Positions 9,801 to 16,636 of a DNA stretch of 64,000 nt are shown here, in pieces (position 1 is the stretch's first letter; the number at the start of each line of letters is the position of its first letter). Below the pieces are notes generated by a model, which did no database searches, was not told where the DNA came from, and was given only the letters and a program-made list of their open reading frames with translations. The translations under genes and the position numbers were made by a program. The DNA is from Micromonospora sp. DSM 45708 (GTDB lineage Bacteria; Actinomycetota; Actinomycetes; Mycobacteriales; Micromonosporaceae), in the NCBI RefSeq assembly GCF_039566955.1, contig NZ_CP154796.1, forward strand, positions 5,332,001 to 5,396,000. Direction: 5' to 3'.

Positions 9801-10246
9801 GCGACCGGCCGGTGCTGGGCGACCGCGACCAGCGCGCCGGTCACCGCGTCGTGCCGGGCGAACTCGTCCCGCCCGCCGTCGTCACCCGGCTCGACCGGGT
9901 CGTCGTCGGCGGCGCGCTCGCCGAGCAGGGCCGCCAGCCCGGCGTCGGCGGCCTCCCTGGCGGGCGCGGCGTCGCCGGTCGCCCGGGCCAGCCGGCGCAG
10001 CACCTGCACCCAGGGCCAGTAGTCGGGGGCGGTGTCGGAGTCCCAACAGGCGGCGCCGAGCACCAGCGCCCCGCGCCGGCGGGCCTCGTCGGCGGCGGCC
10101 GAGACCAGGGTGGTCTTGCCGATGCCCGGCTCACCGGTGACCAGGACCAGACCGCCGTGGCTGTCGACCACGCGCGCCACCTCGGCGCGCAGCAACCCGG
10201 CCGGGTGATCCCGCCCGATGATCTCCTCGCCGAACCGCGGCTCCAT
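6863..10246 (-). CDS. Large AAA/STAND-like ATPase with TPR-like region
   Basis: 1127 residues. The N-terminal ATPase domain (about 5-290) has Walker A G-E-P-G-I-G-K-T-T near 40, Walker B V-V-L-D-D-L-H-W-A-D near 150 and a G-T-Y-R-D sensor segment near 185, as in MalT/LAL-type regulators and other STAND proteins. Residues ~330-830 are Leu/Ala-rich helical repeats resembling TPRs. A Gly/Ala/Pro-rich linker (~860-930) leads to a conserved C-terminal domain (~935-1127) with W-R-L-A-Y-A-G and P-D-A-K-G-L-H-D-L-R-L-L-L, ending in a charged helical segment. There is no LuxR-type HTH at the C-terminus, so it is not a classic LAL regulator. Related actinobacterial proteins carry the same tail, but their function is not known to me. 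It is transcribed alone. Confidence 0.82.
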   Translation of the reverse strand: MEPRFGEEIIGRDHPAGLLRAEVARVVDSHGGLVLVTGEPGIGKTTLVSAAADEARRRGALVLGAACWDSDTAPDYWPWVQVLRRLARATGDAAPAREAADAGLAALLGERAADDDPVEPGDDGGRDEFARHDAVTGALVAVAQHRPVAVVLDDLHWADPASLRLLRFVTQHTWFERLLVIGTYRDAEVEADDHRLRPLLLPLAAKATTVTLTGLGRDEVAALIRRTAGREPGADLVDEVHRRTGGNPFFVEQTARLWHTDGLADTIAPGVREAVRRRLDQLPAPVVEALTVAAVLGREFHRQTLAACVPAPAAQVDRLLDRAAAARLVLARGGGRFAFVHDLVRETLYDGLPEHARRARHAAVVRAVDRADDALADRLIAADLARHAWLAGPELDPVRAGDLLLAAARDASGRLAVEESVRHFRRALSLADEPVRRVRVLLELAGLLHHAGTPGEAEQLLVDAAALARGLDEPAVLARVALTARSQHSATRRRLDADALVREAYHRLIGPPDPERSTRALVTDLITATETLARHGRDDEALTFSLWARHDTTWGLGTAEERAVVTAEIREVARRGGDRDTELWATSLRWVALLELGDPAYRDELAAFVAGCRAGDVARQRMAAAVDSGIIAAFRGDFAAADACYAEMDGYGEWEHSDHAFMAHHLRWSLLVLRGRLAEAEAVLDRPGAANHPQMELLRAITAAERGDAGAVLRLVGGIEAAGTAYPRPVSALWLRSRAQAAAVDGDPRRCAEARAALAPHRGRWMVALFGCDIGGPVDLWLAAVDAAERRWDDAVAGYAAARAAADRLGARPWSVLGRAGLVTALAGRGGPGDAAEAARLRAATVAEARELGMVQVVERLTAADLLAGRRAADVGTAVTTARAGEVAPVGSTTAATSGVAGRGGLRGGPGASGWAGMTVGAGTRARPGSVAGGGPDAEAHGADAGRPEFRLDGPVWRLAYAGLVVHLPDAKGLHDLRLLLSRPGVDVPAVELLDPAAGAELVAARRLGADPVLDDQAKARYRQHLRRLDDEIDRAALRDDERRLAALDAERAALLDQLRAAAGLAGRSRRLGDQAERARKAVTGRIRDTLRRIEQRHPTLAAHLRESVTTGGACRYLPAEPVRWRL

Positions 10247-10365
10247 GACCTCCCGACGCTAGTCGACCGGTCCGACAGGCGGCGACGCCGCGGTCTCAAG
10301 GCGCCAGAACGTCGTCCCGGTGTGTCAGGCTGCGGTCCAGATACGACCGGAGAAGGAGAGAATCT

Positions 10366-10944
10366 GTGCTGATGTACTCGATGAGCGTCTCGGTGGACGG
10401 CTTCGTCGCCGACCGCGCGGGCTCGTTCGGCTGGACGGCCCCCGACGATGAGCTGATCCGGTTCCACCACGCGGAGGTGGGCCAGCTCGGCGGCTACCTG
10501 CTGGGCCGCCGGCTCTACGAGACCATGCTGGTGTGGGAGACGGATCCGGCGATGCGCGAGACCGAGATCGGGGCCGCGTTCGCCGACACCTGGCGCGACC
10601 TGCCGAAGGTCGTCTTCAGCCGTACGCTCGATGACGTCCAGGGCAACGCCCGGCTCGCCAAGGCGTCGGTGGCCGAGGAGATCGCCATGGCGCTGGACGC
10701 GACCGACAAGCCCGTCTCGATCGGCGGCACTGTGCTGGCCGGGGCCGCGATCGAGCTCGGCCTCGTCGACGAGCTGCGCATGTACCGGTGTCCGGTCGTG
10801 GTGGGTGGCGGCACGCCGTATCTGCCGCCGGTCACCGCCGACATCCCGCTGAACCTGGTCGAGACCAGGACGTTCAGCTCCCGCGTGATCTACGAGCGCT
10901 ACCGCCGTGTCCGCGACGGGTCACACCAGGTGTCCGCCGGCTGA
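10366..10944 (+). CDS. Dihydrofolate reductase-like (RibD C-terminal domain) protein
   Basis: 192 residues. The GTG at 10366 sits 7 nt after GGAG; an ATG two codons later is also possible. The fold is that of the RibD C-terminal/DHFR superfamily: S-M-S-V-S-V-D-G-F-V at the N-terminus, G-G-Y-L-L-G-R-R-L-Y-E near 45, a V-F-S-R-T-L segment near 85 and the NADPH-binding S-I-G-G-T-V-L-A near 122. Stand-alone members are common in actinobacteria as NADPH-dependent reductases of unknown substrate; this is not a housekeeping folA. It diverges from the large ATPase gene. Confidence 0.88.
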   Translation: MLMYSMSVSVDGFVADRAGSFGWTAPDDELIRFHHAEVGQLGGYLLGRRLYETMLVWETDPAMRETEIGAAFADTWRDLPKVVFSRTLDDVQGNARLAKASVAEEIAMALDATDKPVSIGGTVLAGAAIELGLVDELRMYRCPVVVGGGTPYLPPVTADIPLNLVETRTFSSRVIYERYRRVRDGSHQVSAG

Positions 10945-11023
10945 CGGCTCCGGCAGCGGAGGCGAACGACACGGCCGCGAGGATCAGCGGCTGTGCGTGG
11001 CCGGGTCAAGCAGCCACCCGCGC

Positions 11024-11428
11024 TCAACGCGCGTCGGTGACCACGTGCGAGCAGGCCGGGCACGCCGCCGGTCCCTGCTCGGCGAACCACCGGCAGGTAC
11101 GCCGGATCGCGCACCTCGGCAGCGTCTCCTCGGCCGGTGGGGCGGCGTCGGCGTACGAGGCGGCCATCCGGGCGCCCAGCCCGCAGTGCGAGCCGGTCCA
11201 GAAGCCGCAGGACGAGGTGACGCAGGGGCCGGCGAGGCGGACCCGCGACTCGATCGGCTCGTCGGAGTCGTCGGCCCCGGCGAGCGCCACCTCGGCCGGT
11301 ACGGCCGGCGTCACGTAGGCCACCCGGCCCGCCGGTGTGATCATGCCAAGGAACACGGTGGCGTTGGACGCCGGCGTGCTCGGGCACATCCGCTCCGGCG
11401 GGCCGGCCGATCGGGCGGCGTCGGTCAC
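11024..11428 (-). CDS. Cys-rich conserved protein, third gene of an unknown operon
   Basis: 134 residues, not recognised as a named family. Seven cysteines are arranged in three groups: one near the N-terminus (M-C-P-S), a G-P-C-V-T-S-S-C segment with a following S-H-C-G in the middle, and a C-terminal cluster reading R-C-A-I-R-R-T-C-R-W-F then A-C-P-A-C. The spacing suggests a bound Fe-S cluster or zinc. The GTG start overlaps the stop of the upstream small gene by 4 bp (GTGA), so the two are translationally coupled. It is the last gene of a three-gene unit with the 86-residue protein and the Tat-exported protein. It converges with the DHFR-like gene with 79 bp between stops. Confidence 0.75.
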   Translation of the reverse strand: MTDAARSAGPPERMCPSTPASNATVFLGMITPAGRVAYVTPAVPAEVALAGADDSDEPIESRVRLAGPCVTSSCGFWTGSHCGLGARMAASYADAAPPAEETLPRCAIRRTCRWFAEQGPAACPACSHVVTDAR

Positions 11429-11685
11429 CGCTGGATCCAGAACCCGATGTCGTTGATCTTCTGGCCGAGGTCCTGCGCGGACACGCCGTCGAGCACCCAG
11501 AGCCCGTACCACTCGGGCCGCAGCTTGATGTTGCCGTGGCCGAGCGTGAGCGGGTTGACGAGCTTGGCGTTGGCGGTACGCAGCGCCGCCAGGCCGGCCT
11601 TCTGGATCTCACCGGCGATCAGGGTCTGCTGGTCGGGTGTCAGGTCGACGCCGTCGACCACGAAGCGGAACTCGTTGCGGGCCAT
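11425..11685 (-). CDS. Small hypothetical protein (86 aa), middle gene of an unknown operon
   Basis: 86 residues, compact and without signal peptide, membrane segment or cysteine. The N-terminal half is an amphipathic helical region (L-T-P-D-Q-Q-T-L-I-A-G-E-I-Q), followed by the conserved-looking N-P-L-T-L-G-H-G and a Trp-rich end (R-P-E-W-Y-G-L-W-V, then F-W-I-Q-R). ATG start at 11685 with a GGAGGAAA ribosome binding site. It lies 13 bp after the Tat-exported gene and overlaps the Cys-rich gene by 4 bp. Its size and position between a secreted protein and a Cys-rich protein could fit a peptide precursor or a small scaffold, but nothing in the sequence decides this. Confidence 0.75.
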   Translation of the reverse strand: MARNEFRFVVDGVDLTPDQQTLIAGEIQKAGLAALRTANAKLVNPLTLGHGNIKLRPEWYGLWVLDGVSAQDLGQKINDIGFWIQR

Positions 11686-11698
11686 CTGTTTCCTCCGG

Positions 11699-12409
11699 TC
11701 ACTCGTACGATTCGGTGCCCAGCCCGCGACGCAGGCTGGTCCGGGTGAAGGCCGCCCAGCCGGCGTGCGTGGCGGCGTCGGCGGGCCGGCCGGCGCGGGC
11801 GAGGACCCGGCCGACGTGCTCCGGCCAGCGGCCGGCGGTGGCCGTCGCGTCGCCCCACAGCTCGCGGCAGGCGGCGACCGCGAAGGCGATCTGTTCCGGC
11901 GCGCCGGTGAAGCCGGCGGGCCCGTCGCCGATCCGGATCGTCCCGTCCGGCCGGGTCCGCACGTTCGGGAAGTGGTGGTGCAGGCTGGCCAGCGTGGCCA
12001 GGTGCGTGGCGTCCCACCGGGCGGCGGCGAAGCCGGCCCGCGGCTCGTCGTCGCGGCGGTAGCGGATCGCGTGCAGGTCCAGCGCGTCGCCGGTCGGCGC
12101 GACCCGGGCGACCACCTGCGTCGGCGCGCTCCAGGCGCGGGGGGAGTTCGCCGACCAGAACGCCAGCCAGGCGGCGAGCCGGTCGTGGAAGTCGGCCCGG
12201 ATCCGGACCGCCGGCGCGGAGCCGTCGGGCGCGCGCAACGCGGCGGTGGCGATCCGGTCCCGGGTCACCAGTGGCGTTCCGGCACCGGCCGGGGCCGCCG
12301 CGGCGCCGGTGGTGGGCGCGACGGCCAGGCCGGTCAGGGTGAGCGTCGAGGCCGCCGCCGCGCCGGCGAGCAGCCGCCTGCGGTCGAGCGGATGTCCGTT
12401 GTTGTCCAT
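11699..12409 (-). CDS. Tat-exported hypothetical protein, first gene of an unknown operon
   Basis: 236 residues. The N-terminus has a twin-arginine signal: D-R-R-R-L-L-A-G near residues 9-16, a hydrophobic Ala/Leu/Thr stretch and a likely cut near residue 40. The mature part is Trp-, His- and Arg-rich with F-H-D-R-L-A-A-W-L-A-F-W and H-H-H-F-P-N-V segments and contains a single Cys. Use of Tat implies folding, and often cofactor binding, in the cytoplasm before export. No known domain is recognised. The following 86-residue and Cys-rich genes appear to be co-transcribed with it. ATG start at 12409. Confidence 0.75.
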   Translation of the reverse strand: MDNNGHPLDRRRLLAGAAAASTLTLTGLAVAPTTGAAAAPAGAGTPLVTRDRIATAALRAPDGSAPAVRIRADFHDRLAAWLAFWSANSPRAWSAPTQVVARVAPTGDALDLHAIRYRRDDEPRAGFAAARWDATHLATLASLHHHFPNVRTRPDGTIRIGDGPAGFTGAPEQIAFAVAACRELWGDATATAGRWPEHVGRVLARAGRPADAATHAGWAAFTRTSLRRGLGTESYE

Positions 12410-12660
12410 TGTCGGCCCTTCGTCGGCGGCCAGTGGCCCGAACGCTATCGACCGGAAGGGATCAGCAGAACAGCCTGCGTGACGGGAGGTCGACAGTGCG
12501 GCCGGGAATTAGCGGCGGCGTGAATGACCGTTCCTGTGCCGGATTCATGCCGCCGGCACGCCGAGGATGGGCGTCGGGGTTCACGCCCGCACGCCGCACG
12601 TGCCGCCGCGCGCCCGGGTCAGGCCGGGAAGCGCTCGTGCCCGAGCACGGCGAGCAGGGC

Positions 12661-12982
12661 GTCACCAGCGGGATCGGGTTGGCGCTGGCGCTCGCCCTGC
12701 GGGAGCGGGGCAACACGGTGATCGTCGGCGGCCGGCGTACGGGGGGTGGAGCTGGTGCCGCCGGCGGTGCGGACCGGGCTGCTGCCCGGGCAGGAGAGCA
12801 GTGAGTTCGCCATGCCGCTGGACGAGTTCGTGGCCGGGGTCATGGCGCTGCTGGAAACACAGCCGGACGCCACGGAGATCCAGGTCGAGCGCGTGCGGTT
12901 CCTCCGGCACGCGCAGGCGCGCGGCGGGTACGACCGGGTGGTCGCCGAGTTGAACGCGGCCGACCCGCACGCCGCCGCCTGA
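12661..12982 (+). pseudogene. Short-chain dehydrogenase remnant with internal deletion
   Basis: The first ~26 codons encode T-S-G-I-G-L-A-L-A-L-A-L-R-E-R-G-N-T-V-I, the Rossmann nucleotide-binding start of an SDR enzyme, but without the usual upstream residues and start codon. After about 12740 the frame shifts by one and the reading continues as a typical C-terminus of the same SDR branch (E-L-V-P-P-A-V-R-T near the join, then M-P-L-D-E-F and a final V-A-E-L-N) to the stop at 12980-12982. About 130-150 residues of the catalytic middle, including the expected Ser-Tyr-Lys, are absent. This is a deletion scar of a roughly 245-residue oxidoreductase. A short piece resembling another gene's C-terminus on the minus strand (about 12619-12660) abuts the left side. 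Confidence 0.75.
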
Positions 12983-13010
12983 GCTGACGCCGGGACTTGC
13001 GCACCAGACC

Positions 13011-13040
13011 TTGATATCTATCGATTGATATCTATAGGCT
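13011..13040 (+). promoter_or_regulatory. AT-rich repeated element and likely promoter of the snapalysin gene
   Basis: TTGATATCTAT occurs twice in tandem (13011-13021 and 13025-13035), an island of A/T in GC-rich DNA. The layout offers a -35 TTGATA and a -10 TATAGG 16 bp apart, and an imperfect dyad CTATCGAT-TGAT-ATCTATAG. A PadR- or TetR-like repressor site over the promoter is plausible; the protein is unknown. Confidence 0.5.
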
Positions 13041-13081
13041 GTCGGCGTCCGCACACCCCCCATCCCCCAGGAGTGTGAACC

Positions 13082-13648
13082 ATGCGTACGCCGAAGCTGT
13101 CCCGGATCCTCGCCACCCTCGCGGCCGTGACGCTCACGGCGCTGGGCGCGGTCGCCGTCAACCCGGCACCGGCCTCCGCCGCGGTCCGCAACGTCTGCTT
13201 CAACACCAGCCAGGCGGGCCCGTTCGCCAGCACCGCGGTGCAGGCGGCGTCGATCTGGAACAACTACACCAACAACATCAACATGGCCCAGTGCGGGTCG
13301 AACCTGATGATCTACTACACCTACGGCGGCGGGTCGTACGCCCAGCGCACCAGCCTCGGCAACGGCCGCGTGGTCATCGACTACAACCAGGCCCAGCAGT
13401 ACTCGCCGCTGCGCATCATGACGCACGAGATCGGCCACATCCTCGGCCTGCCGGACAACTACAACGGCAACTGCGCCATCCTGATGTCCGGCGGCAGCGC
13501 CGGCACCAGCTGCACCAACCCGTACCCCAGCTCCGCCGAGGCCGCCCGGGTCGACTCGCTGTTCGGCTTCGCCGCCCGCAGCGCCACGCCCGCCCAGGTC
13601 TTCAGCGGTAGCTGGCCGGCCGCCGCGACGGTGGGCGCCCAGCGCTGA
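13082..13648 (+). CDS. snpA: Snapalysin-type secreted zinc metalloprotease (M7)
   Basis: 188 residues. Signal peptide to about residue 34 (A-P-A-S-A-A). The mature enzyme of ~154 residues matches snapalysin, the smallest zinc endopeptidase. The M7 zinc motif is complete: H115-E-I-G-H119-I-L-G-L-P-D125, with His115, His119 and Asp125 as ligands and Glu116 as base, followed by D-N-Y. Cysteine pairs near 39/71 and 131/144 probably form the disulfides. Snapalysin prefers Tyr or Phe at P1'. The Streptomyces homologue is usually next to a divergent LysR gene (snpR); none is here. The ATG at 13082 follows AGGAG. Confidence 0.95.
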   Translation: MRTPKLSRILATLAAVTLTALGAVAVNPAPASAAVRNVCFNTSQAGPFASTAVQAASIWNNYTNNINMAQCGSNLMIYYTYGGGSYAQRTSLGNGRVVIDYNQAQQYSPLRIMTHEIGHILGLPDNYNGNCAILMSGGSAGTSCTNPYPSSAEAARVDSLFGFAARSATPAQVFSGSWPAAATVGAQR

Positions 13649-13659
13649 CGACGCTCCGG

Positions 13660-13693
13660 GGACGGGGCCGGCGGGTCACCGCCGGCCCCGTCC
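13660..13693. terminator. Shared bidirectional terminator hairpin
   Basis: Perfect 15-bp arms (GGACGGGGCCGGCGG) around a 4-nt loop GTCA. It follows the snapalysin stop by 11 bp, and its loop contains the stop codon of the convergent membrane protein gene (ending at 13676), so both transcripts end in it. Confidence 0.8.
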
Positions 13694-14638
13694 GCGCGTC
13701 CGCGCCGACCCGGAGGTCGCGTGCGCCGATGTCCCACCGGCCGCCGCCTCCGGAACCTCGTCCGCCAGCTCCGCCGCCCGCCGGCTCAACTCCGCCACCC
13801 GCTCCCGCAGCCGACCCACCGGATCCCCCGGCTCCGCTCCGGACACCTCGTCGAGCAGCCCGACGTAGTCGCCGGCCAGCCGCCGGTACGCCGACCCGCC
13901 CGGCCCGCCGGCCCGGTCCAGGTCGATGATCTGCTGGGCGAGCACGGCGGTGGCGGCGCCCAGCGCGGCCCGCTCGTCGGCGCGCGCGTCCCGCCCGGCC
14001 CGCCGCGCGTCGGCCAACCGGCCCGCCCGCCGGCCACCGAACCAGAGCACCGCCGCGCCGGCCACCACGCCGCCGAGCGCGCCGCCGGCCAGCAAATAGC
14101 GGGGCAGCGACGGGCTGATGGTCCGGGCGCCGTCCGGCACCAGGCCGGTGCGGACCAGCCGGTCGTAGTTGAGCACGATCACCTTCAGCGCCTCGACCGG
14201 CCGGTCCACGAACGCGTCCGCGCCCTGGCCGATCACGCTCTCCACCACGATGGACCGCCCGACGTCGCGCGGGCCGTCGCCACCGAGGCGGGAGCAGCCG
14301 TACGTGTCCCAGTCGTCGCCGTCGCGGCTCATCGCCAGCACCAGCGTGCCCTGCGTGGCCCGTTCGGTGTCGTCGCACACCTCGGCCAGGTCGCTGCCGG
14401 GCCGCATCATCAGCACCACCAGCCGGCGGTTGCCGATGACCCGTTCGGCGGCGGCCCGGTCCAGGTCCACGCCGGGCGCCGCGTAGACCGACGAGGCGCG
14501 TACCTGCCGGGCGGCCGGGCCGTCGAACAGGCCGCCGGTCCACAGCGCCCAGCCGGCCAGCACCAGGCAGGCCAGCACCGCCCGACCGAACGCGGTGCCG
14601 ACCAGCCGGCCCGGCAGCCGGCGCGCGGTGTCCTTCAC
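13676..14638 (-). CDS. Membrane protein of unknown function (third gene of operon)
   Basis: 320 residues, two membrane segments: one near 17-36 and one near 165-185. The ~130 residues between them should face outside and have an alternating strand/helix pattern (R-L-V-V-L-M-M-R-P-G, then G-T-L-V-L-A-M-S-R-D-G) somewhat like TPM/Psb32-type domains, with two cysteines that may pair. The cytoplasmic C-terminus (~190-320) is a charged Ala/Arg/Asp-rich helical region, likely coiled coil. The GTG start at 14638 overlaps the previous gene by 4 bp (GTGA). No named family recognised; topology mirrors the gene before it, so the two proteins probably form a complex. Confidence 0.75.
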   Translation of the reverse strand: MKDTARRLPGRLVGTAFGRAVLACLVLAGWALWTGGLFDGPAARQVRASSVYAAPGVDLDRAAAERVIGNRRLVVLMMRPGSDLAEVCDDTERATQGTLVLAMSRDGDDWDTYGCSRLGGDGPRDVGRSIVVESVIGQGADAFVDRPVEALKVIVLNYDRLVRTGLVPDGARTISPSLPRYLLAGGALGGVVAGAAVLWFGGRRAGRLADARRAGRDARADERAALGAATAVLAQQIIDLDRAGGPGGSAYRRLAGDYVGLLDEVSGAEPGDPVGRLRERVAELSRRAAELADEVPEAAAGGTSAHATSGSARTRGRGRR

Positions 14639-15987
14639 GACAGCCTCCCGCGCAGGTAGACGTCCGGCCGGTAGCCGGGCATCCGCACCGCCCGGGCCAC
14701 GCCGTCCAGTTCGGCCGCCGCGTCCGCCAGGAACCCGCGTACGTGCCGGTCGGGCAGCCCGTCGTCGAGCGCGTACCGGGCGGCACGCAGCCGGCCGATG
14801 CCCCGCACCAGCGCCGGGTCGCTTGCGGCGCCGGTGAGCAGGGACAGCTCCACGGCCAGCGCGGAGAGCCCGGCCAGCCGCGCCGGCGTGCCGCCCGGCC
14901 CGACGTCGTCCGGCCGGCCCCGACCGGCGCCGCGCACGGTCCGGATCGACAGCACCACGAACCCGGCCACGCAGCCGGCGAAGAGCCACGGCAGCGCCGG
15001 CAGCGCCACCCGCAGCGGGTCGAACGGCCGGTACGGCAGCGGCCTGTCGAACAGCCCCGCGTACCGCACGTCGGTGACCCGGGCCAGGTACGCGCCGAGC
15101 ACGTTGAGCTGCGGATAGTCGTAGCGGCTGAGCCGGCCCCCGTACTGCGCGTAGAAGCTGGCGGCGGCCACCTCGGCGAAGTCCGCCGCGCCCGGGCCGT
15201 GGTACTCGATCCAGCCGCCGTACATCACCACCACCGGCCGGTCCGGGGCGAGCCGGTGCAGCGCCGGCCCGTACGCCGGCAGCGGCGCCCCGTACGGCTG
15301 GGCCGGCAGCACCACGAACCAGGCCCCGCCCGGGAACGCGTCCTCGGCGGTCCGCTCCGGCAGCCGGGGCAGCGTGGCGCCGGCCCCGACATACCGGCCG
15401 GTGGCCCGCAGCGCGGCGGTCACCGGGGCCAGCTCGGCGGCGGTCGGCTCACGCCGGCGCAGGTCGTCCCGGTCCGGCGGGGACGGCTGCTTGCGGAGCC
15501 CGGCGAGCAGCGCGAGCACCTGCCCGGTGACGTCGCCGGTGGCGAACTGCGCCCGCCAGCCCGGCAGGTCGTCCGCCGTGGCCACGTAGAGCCCGCCGCT
15601 GACCTCGGTGCCGACGATCCGGATCGCGGCGTTCTCGACGTCCTTGACCCGTCGGCGTTCCGCCTCGTCCAACCCCGGCGGGGCGACCAGGATGCGGGTG
15701 TCGTCACCGCCGATGGCGGCCCGGACCCGGGCGGTGTCCCAGCGCGCGGTCGCGCCGGGCAGGCGCACCACCGGATCGGCCGCGACAAGCGCGGTCATCT
15801 CCGCCACCGAGGGCACCGTCGCGTCGCTCAGCTCACCCGCGGCCCCCTCCCCGGGCAGCGAGGCGGACGACGGCGAACGCCCGTAGCTGACGTCGACGCT
15901 CTGCCGCTGCGCCACCAGGAACACCGCCAGCACGGCCGCCGCCACGGCCAGCAGCGACCAGCGCAGCAGCTCCCGGCGTACCCTCAT
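14635..15987 (-). CDS. Membrane protein of unknown function (second gene of operon)
   Basis: 450 residues: short cytoplasmic tip, membrane segment near 10-30, an extracytoplasmic region of about 270 residues, a second membrane segment near 315-335 and a ~110-residue helical cytoplasmic tail. The external region starts with a helical part containing I-L-V-A-P-P-G-L-D-E-A-E and K-D-V-E-N-A-A-I-R-I-V, followed by a mixed strand region rich in Tyr and Gly (Y-G-G-W-I-E-Y). The ATG at 15987 overlaps the preceding small gene by 4 bp, and its stop overlaps the next gene, so all three are translationally coupled. No named family recognised. Confidence 0.75.
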   Translation of the reverse strand: MRVRRELLRWSLLAVAAAVLAVFLVAQRQSVDVSYGRSPSSASLPGEGAAGELSDATVPSVAEMTALVAADPVVRLPGATARWDTARVRAAIGGDDTRILVAPPGLDEAERRRVKDVENAAIRIVGTEVSGGLYVATADDLPGWRAQFATGDVTGQVLALLAGLRKQPSPPDRDDLRRREPTAAELAPVTAALRATGRYVGAGATLPRLPERTAEDAFPGGAWFVVLPAQPYGAPLPAYGPALHRLAPDRPVVVMYGGWIEYHGPGAADFAEVAAASFYAQYGGRLSRYDYPQLNVLGAYLARVTDVRYAGLFDRPLPYRPFDPLRVALPALPWLFAGCVAGFVVLSIRTVRGAGRGRPDDVGPGGTPARLAGLSALAVELSLLTGAASDPALVRGIGRLRAARYALDDGLPDRHVRGFLADAAAELDGVARAVRMPGYRPDVYLRGRLS

Positions 15988-16292
15988 CGGCCGGCCCGCC
16001 ACAGCTCGTCGGCGCGACGCGCGTGCGCGGTCGCCTCCCGGGCCGCGTCCGCGCCGCCGCCGCGCGCGGCGGCGAGCAACTCGGCGCGGGCCAGCAACCG
16101 GTCCGCCTCGGGCACCGGCGTGGTGGTCGCGTCCCGGCTGACGGTGGCGTCGTGGATCGCCGCCCGTGCCGACGACCAGGCGACCCGCCGGCCCCGGTCA
16201 CGCTCGCGGCGCCGGGGCAGCACCGTGGCGAGGAACCCGGCAGCCACCGCCACCAGGGCCCCGCCCAGCCAGGCCAGCACGCTCAAGGTCAT
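15984..16292 (-). CDS. Small membrane protein, first gene of operon
   Basis: 102 residues: one N-terminal membrane segment (about 4-24), then a positively charged R-R-R-E-R-D-R-G-R-R stretch and an Ala/Arg/Glu-rich helical tail facing the cytoplasm. It begins the three-gene membrane operon that continues to 13676, joined to the next gene by an ATGA overlap. Tail helices in all three proteins suggest assembly through coiled coils. Function unknown. Confidence 0.7.
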   Translation of the reverse strand: MTLSVLAWLGGALVAVAAGFLATVLPRRRERDRGRRVAWSSARAAIHDATVSRDATTTPVPEADRLLARAELLAAARGGGADAAREATAHARRADELWRAGR

Positions 16293-16347
16293 GACCCCTG
16301 TCTAACGCACCACCGCCAGCCGCGCGCGTCGAGGTGCGGTCCGCCGG

Positions 16348-16572
16348 CTACGACGACGAGTAGCCCTCCTGGAAGCCCTCCATGAACGCCCCGGCGAACC
16401 CCGAGACCACGCACCCGGCACAGCAGAGGATCACCAGCAGCGCCGGCACCGCGACCCAGAGGACCGTCGTCCAGTCGATCCCGTCCTCCTCCGGCTGCGG
16501 CGGGTAGTACGCGGCGTACGGCGGCTGCTGCTGCTGGTACGGGTCCGGCTGGTACGGGTCGTGAGGATGCAT
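16348..16572 (-). CDS. Small Pro/Tyr/Gln-rich single-pass membrane protein
   Basis: 74 residues. The N-terminal ~34 residues are rich in Pro, Tyr and Gln (H-P-H-D-P-Y-Q-P-D-P-Y-Q then P-P-Y-A-A-Y-Y), followed by E-E-D-G-I-D-W and one membrane segment near 38-60 containing two adjacent cysteines (I-L-C-C-A-G-C). Actinobacteria make many such short proteins with a disordered Pro-rich head; function unknown. ATG at 16572; the longer reading frame upstream lacks a better start. Confidence 0.65.
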   Translation of the reverse strand: MHPHDPYQPDPYQQQQPPYAAYYPPQPEEDGIDWTTVLWVAVPALLVILCCAGCVVSGFAGAFMEGFQEGYSSS

Positions 16573-16636
16573 CCGGACATCGTGCCCACCGCCCGCCCCC
16601 GCCGGAAGATCCGAACGGACCACCCCCGCCGGTGTT

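Noticed and set aside
12409..12660. Coding frames on the plus strand between 12409 and 12660
   Set aside because: They have no family resemblance and lie in the scarred region before the SDR remnant; no ribosome binding site was convincing.
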